Of a stretch of DNA of 49,941 bases, positions 49,895 through 49,941 are shown piece after piece (within the stretch, counting starts at the first letter, position 1; each line of letters starts with the position of its first letter). Origin of the DNA: SVQP01 sp045603085 (GTDB taxonomy: Bacteria > Bacillota > Clostridia > Oscillospirales > CAG-272); assembly GCA_045603085.1 (NCBI GenBank), contig JAZULL010000045.1, positions 1 through 49,941 of the forward strand, read 5' to 3'. The position numbers and the translations under genes were made by a program. The notes beneath the pieces were generated by a model. That model had not been told where the DNA came from. It searched no databases and saw nothing but the letters and a program-made list of their open reading frames with translations.

Positions 49895-49941
49895 TAGATT
49901 TGCGCTTTGTGTTTGTAAATAATTTATGATAAAAGCCCCGA

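Overview
The window looks like part of a metagenome contig from an uncultured anaerobic gut bacterium of the Clostridia (Bacillota). Reasons: strong AGGAGG ribosome sites, near-consensus TTGACA/TATAAT promoters with 17-18 bp spacers, Gram-positive style secreted proteins with Thr/Glu-rich stalks, a BspA-like leucine-rich lipoprotein, ribosomal protein S21, a CCA-encoding tRNA-Ser, and many secreted and cytoplasmic glycosidases. No ribosomal RNA, CRISPR array or phage module is present. The first 184 bases are not genomic: they hold a sequencing-adapter chimera fused to the truncated start of leuS.

Layout. 0-2 kb: C-terminal part of leucyl-tRNA synthetase and its terminator. 2-7.5 kb: minus-strand RHS-repeat protein with a small membrane protein behind it (possible toxin/immunity pair), flanked by two orphan promoter-like motifs. 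7.5-11.4 kb: rpsU, a Gfo/Idh/MocA oxidoreductase, a cell-surface CBM9-like protein and a roughly 295-bp MITE-like element. 11.4-23.2 kb: glycan-use block with a GH3 lipoprotein, an AraC regulator divergent from a GPH sugar symporter, a GH2 enzyme, a LacA-like acetyltransferase and a DUF6259-type enzyme. 23.2-29.4 kb: a secreted GH92 mannosidase, a TIGR04076 protein and a four-helix-bundle protein, laid out among three direct copies of a tRNA-Ser 3' end, hairpin repeats and a remarkable nested palindrome array. 29.6-33.2 kb: hisS, a DJ-1 family gene, and a formyl-THF cyclo-ligase gene fused in frame to a CPBP protease. 33.3-39.2 kb: a surface GH99/GH71-like protein and a LacZ-type GH2. 39.4-45 kb: an operon of a pseudouridine synthase, a TIM-barrel glycosidase and Tex, then a solo MsmK/UgpC ATPase. 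45-48.6 kb: operon of a radical-SAM sulfatase maturase, a Cys-type sulfatase and an unknown Cys-cluster protein. 48.6-49.9 kb: a second nested palindrome array and an LRR lipoprotein.

How it fits together: secreted and anchored enzymes (GH92, GH3, GH99-like, CBM protein) would trim host or plant glycans, the sulfatase pair would remove sulfate, the GPH symporter and MsmK-energised ABC importers would bring sugars in, and cytoplasmic GH2/TIM-barrel enzymes would finish hydrolysis.

The most unusual content is the pair of branched palindrome arrays (29.1 and 48.6 kb). In each, three or four copies of a short linker on the left face the same linker inverted on the right, with a different small hairpin between every pair of linkers, so a transcript could fold as a ladder of four-way junctions. 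One sits directly upstream of a four-helix-bundle (Avd/S23-like) gene. I do not recognise it as a named element class.
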